A stretch of DNA of 64,000 nucleotides, from NCBI GenBank assembly GCA_014647715.1, contig BMPS01000002.1:62001-126000 (forward strand). Direction: 5' to 3'. The translations under genes were made by a program, and so were the position numbers. The notes beneath the pieces were generated by a model. It had not been told where the DNA came from. It worked only from the letters and a program-made list of their open reading frames with translations, and made no database searches. Below, in pieces: positions 61,317-64,000 of this stretch (its first letter is position 1; each line of letters starts with the position of its first letter). Source of the DNA: Streptomyces cinereus. Its GTDB lineage: Bacteria > Pseudomonadota > Gammaproteobacteria > Pseudomonadales > Moraxellaceae.

Positions 61317-64000
61317 ATGAAAGAACTTATATCGACTGCTGTACCATTAAATGATCCTCAAGTAGACAAGCCTCAAACAGACAATCACCAAGGTGTGAAA
61401 TTACCTGTCATGGCAAAAGACAGCTATTATCTATCACGCCTTGCCCAACAGTTAAAACAAATCAAAGACAAAGAAAGCGAAGACTATACGTCAAGATTTG
61501 ATCGCTACCAAAAACAACTCAAACACTCGCAAGACAGGGTGCAAAGTCGTATCGCCAGTCTGCCAACGATACATCTCAACGAAGATTTGCCCGTCAGCCA
61601 ACAAGCCGATAGACTCATCAAAGCCATCCAAGACCACCAAGTCATTATCGTGGCAGGGGAGACAGGCTCAGGCAAAACCACCCAATTACCTAAGATTGCC
61701 ATGCTCGCAGGGCGAGGGGTAACAGGGCAAATCGGACACACACAGCCAAGACGATTAGCGGCGCGTAGTGTGGCAAATCGTATTGCTGAAGAACTAGGGG
61801 AAACGCTCGGACAGACAGTGAGCTTTAAAGTGCGTTTTACTGAGCAAGGCTCATCGGATTCTATTGTCAAACTGATGACCGACGGTATTTTGCTTGCCGA
61901 AATGGCGCATGACAAGTTTTTGAGCCGCTATGATACCATTATCATTGATGAAGCCCATGAGCGCAGTCTTAACATTGACTTTATCATGGGTTATCTCAAG
62001 CGCCTATTGCCAAAACGTCCCGATTTAAAGGTGATTATCACATCGGCGACGCTCGACACAGCAAGGTTTAGCCAGTATTTTTCTAGCGTTGATGGTAAAA
62101 CCAAAAAAGCGACGCCCGCGCCTGTGTTTGTGGTTGAAGGTCGCAGTTATCCCGTGGAAGTGCGCTACCGCCCGTTGACGGATGAGATTGTCACAGGTTC
62201 GGATGATGACAGCTTTGATGATGTCGAAGATAACTTGCCGCGAGCGATTACCGCAGCGGTGGAAGAGTGCTACCAAGACGCTGCCAGCAAAGGACATGCT
62301 GACCAAGCGGATATTTTGATTTTTGCCGCCACCGAAGCACAAATTCATGATTTGGCAGATATTTTAAACCAATACGCCCCCCGTCATACCCAGATTTTGC
62401 CGTTATTCGCCCGTCAAAGTTTTGCCGAGCAACAGCAGATTTTTCACCCGACAGGCGGCCGTCGCATTATCATCGCCACCAACGTTGCTGAAACCGCCTT
62501 GACCGTGCCCAATATCCGCTACGTCATTGATTTGGGATTTGCCCGGATGTCACGCTATGACTATCGCTCGCGGGTACAACGCCTGCCGATTGAAGCGATT
62601 AGCCAAGCTGCCGCCAATCAACGAAAAGGTCGCTGTGGACGTATCGCGGCGGGCGTGTGTATCCGTTTATATTCAGAGGAAGACTTTACCAGCCGTCCTG
62701 AATTCACCGAGCCTGAAATTCTGCGTACCAATTTGGCGTCGGTGATTTTGCAAATGGCAAACTTGGGTCTGGGTGAGGTAGAAAACTTTGACTTTATCCA
62801 GCCACCCGACAATCGACTGGTCAATGATGGGCGTAAACTATTAGAAGAATTGGGTGCGATTGCCACTAAAAAACCTGAAAATAGCCTAAGCACATCTGAT
62901 AACAATAGCAAAGGTCAATCCAAACGTAATGCGCACAGCCGCGCTAGCCAACAGCCAAATAGCCAAAACCGCCATCCAAATCAACTCACCAAAGTCGGTC
63001 AAATGATGGCAAAAATGCCCATAGACCCTCGTTTGGCACGTATGCTGATTGCAGGTGAGCAATATGGTTGTCTCAAAGAGCTATTGGTGATTGTATCGGG
63101 CTTGTCAGTGCAAGACCCTCGAGAACGCCCGAGCGATAAGCAAACCCAAGCCGACCAAAAACACGCATTATTTCGCCAAGCCGACAGCGATTTTTTATTT
63201 TATCTCAGTCTTTGGCAGGCAATTCATGGGGCTTTATTTAAAAGCGGTGGATTTAAAAGTAGTGAATTTAAAAACAGTGATCTTGACCGTCAAAAAAATG
63301 AAACGCTAGATGATGAAGCCACGCCAATCGCGCAAAGCCCGTATGGAAACGATAAATTAACCAATAGCCAACGTAAAAGCTTTGCCAAAAAACATTTTTT
63401 AAGCTCGCCGCGTTTACGTGAATGGCAACAAACCCATAGCCAGTTGTTGCAAATGGTGGATGGGTTAAAATTAACCATCAACCAAGAGCCCGCCAGTTAT
63501 GTGCCTATTCACCGAGCATTGCTCACGGGTCTGTTGTCGTTCATTGCCCAAAAAGTCAATGATGTCGACAAAAGCGGCAAGCTAATCAAAGCCAAACGCG
63601 GCGAGTATGTCACCGCGCGTCAGCACAAAGCCAAGATTTTTCCTGCCAGTACCTTGTTCAAACAAAATCCGCTATGGGTAATGGCGTTTGAGGTGGTTGA
63701 GACCTCGCAGGTGTTTATGCGTACCGCTGCCAAAATCGAGCCAGAGTGGATTTTGGCGATGGCAGGGGATTTGCTCAAATACCATTATTTTGAGCCGCAT
63801 TGGTCAGCTAAAACGGGGCATGTCAAGGCATACGCCCAAATCAGCCTGTTTGGTCTGATTGTGGTACACAAACAATTGATGAATTATGAGCGGGTCAACC
63901 TTACCGAGTCTCGAGAAATCTTTTTGCGAGATGCCTTGGTCTTGGGCAATCTGAATGCCCCGTCCACAGGCGATGGTAAAAAGGGCAAGTTGCCGCCATT
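61317..64000 (+). CDS. hrpA: ATP-dependent RNA helicase HrpA (3' partial)
   Basis: The frame from ATG 61317 stays open to the window end (894 codons seen). It is a DEAH-box helicase of the HrpA type. Walker A GETGSGKTT (114-122) is followed by HTQPRRLAARSVANRIAEEL, DEAH in IIIDEAHERSLNIDFIMGYL, SAT in VIITSATLD, VATNVAETALTVPNI-like motif V (IATNVAETALTVPNIRYVID) and the QRKGRCGRIAAGVCIRLYSEEDF motif VI. HrpA helps resolve stalled ribosomes in E. coli and is normally about 1300 residues. Two low-complexity insertions occur: an Asn/Ser/Gln-rich one near residue 520 and FKSGG/FKSSE/FKNSD repeats at 641-655. No strong ribosome site precedes ATG 61317. Confidence 0.93.
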   Translation, partial: MKELISTAVPLNDPQVDKPQTDNHQGVKLPVMAKDSYYLSRLAQQLKQIKDKESEDYTSRFDRYQKQLKHSQDRVQSRIASLPTIHLNEDLPVSQQADRLIKAIQDHQVIIVAGETGSGKTTQLPKIAMLAGRGVTGQIGHTQPRRLAARSVANRIAEELGETLGQTVSFKVRFTEQGSSDSIVKLMTDGILLAEMAHDKFLSRYDTIIIDEAHERSLNIDFIMGYLKRLLPKRPDLKVIITSATLDTARFSQYFSSVDGKTKKATPAPVFVVEGRSYPVEVRYRPLTDEIVTGSDDDSFDDVEDNLPRAITAAVEECYQDAASKGHADQADILIFAATEAQIHDLADILNQYAPRHTQILPLFARQSFAEQQQIFHPTGGRRIIIATNVAETALTVPNIRYVIDLGFARMSRYDYRSRVQRLPIEAISQAAANQRKGRCGRIAAGVCIRLYSEEDFTSRPEFTEPEILRTNLASVILQMANLGLGEVENFDFIQPPDNRLVNDGRKLLEELGAIATKKPENSLSTSDNNSKGQSKRNAHSRASQQPNSQNRHPNQLTKVGQMMAKMPIDPRLARMLIAGEQYGCLKELLVIVSGLSVQDPRERPSDKQTQADQKHALFRQADSDFLFYLSLWQAIHGALFKSGGFKSSEFKNSDLDRQKNETLDDEATPIAQSPYGNDKLTNSQRKSFAKKHFLSSPRLREWQQTHSQLLQMVDGLKLTINQEPASYVPIHRALLTGLLSFIAQKVNDVDKSGKLIKAKRGEYVTARQHKAKIFPASTLFKQNPLWVMAFEVVETSQVFMRTAAKIEPEWILAMAGDLLKYHYFEPHWSAKTGHVKAYAQISLFGLIVVHKQLMNYERVNLTESREIFLRDALVLGNLNAPSTGDGKKGKLPP
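63236..63280 (+). repeat. 15-bp coding triplicate in hrpA
   Basis: Units ATTTAAAAGCGGTGG (63236-63250), ATTTAAAAGTAGTGA (63251-63265) and ATTTAAAAACAGTGA (63266-63280) encode FKSGG, FKSSE and FKNSD in frame. Confidence 0.9.

Noticed and set aside
4381-63280. Possible CRISPR array or mobile element from the many short repeats
   Set aside because: Units are 9-17 bp, directly tandem without spacers, differ between loci, and no cas, transposase or integrase gene is present.

Overview
The window reads as chromosomal DNA from a member of the Moraxellaceae, most like Moraxella/Faucicola osloensis. Supporting points are the moderate GC, the prmA / zinc-ribbon DUF3426 / fis / purH order, a DUF1543 protein, an Hda-type DnaA regulator, a small VxxxVxVPVKVAYKTTK-type lipoprotein, dispersed type II secretion genes (gspL and gspM away from the rest), a valine-degradation cluster next to prpE, and pyrB followed by a dihydroorotase-like gene. 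Genus-level placement is inference. I recognise no rRNA, tRNA, CRISPR, prophage or insertion sequence.

Layout. 1-6172: envelope sugar and lipid A locus. Two related GT4 glycosyltransferases flank a GT25 enzyme on +, converging on four - strand genes (a DUF115/MptE-like protein, an unknown helical protein, a DxD glycosyltransferase and an LpxL-type acyltransferase). 6195-15499: housekeeping genes aspS, sohB, a DUF1543 protein, a PIF1-like helicase, an Epd/GapB-like dehydrogenase, purH and fis. 15730-24745: DUF3426 protein, prmA, mrcB (PBP1b), the cbb3-oxidase copper ATPase ccoI and a lipoprotein. 25109-33645: hda, a DUF2057 protein, then a - strand run (alpha/beta hydrolase, zapE, paiB-like, ydjA-like nitroreductase, gpsA, sixA, gspL, gspM). 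33914-38492: small orphan genes and ppc. 38828-47841: prpE, a PAS-LuxR regulator and the valine distal pathway mmsA, acyl-CoA dehydrogenase, enoyl-CoA hydratase, an AT-rich orphan, 3-hydroxyisobutyryl-CoA hydrolase and mmsB, which together convert isobutyryl-CoA to propionyl-CoA. 47964-64000: HAD phosphatase, IclR regulator, xthA, argJ, small lipoprotein, SpoU methyltransferase, fbp, pyrB and pyrC', DUF2127, YihY/BrkB, a WrbA-like flavoprotein, DUF2069, a carboxylesterase and the 5' part of hrpA, which runs off the end.

The most distinctive pattern is structural. Short tandem duplications of 13-17 bp recur through unrelated genes and spacers. A 15-bp (five-codon) period is striking: it builds pentapeptide arrays in the DUF1543 protein, the PIF1-like helicase, PEP carboxylase, HrpA and a lipoprotein signal peptide, and it also occurs in noncoding spacers. 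I see no obvious new defence or mobile system. The other candidates for novelty are the LOS-locus gene pair at 2663-4317, the AT-rich orphan inside the valine operon, a SohB without its membrane anchor, and a GAPDH-family enzyme with an altered active-site motif.
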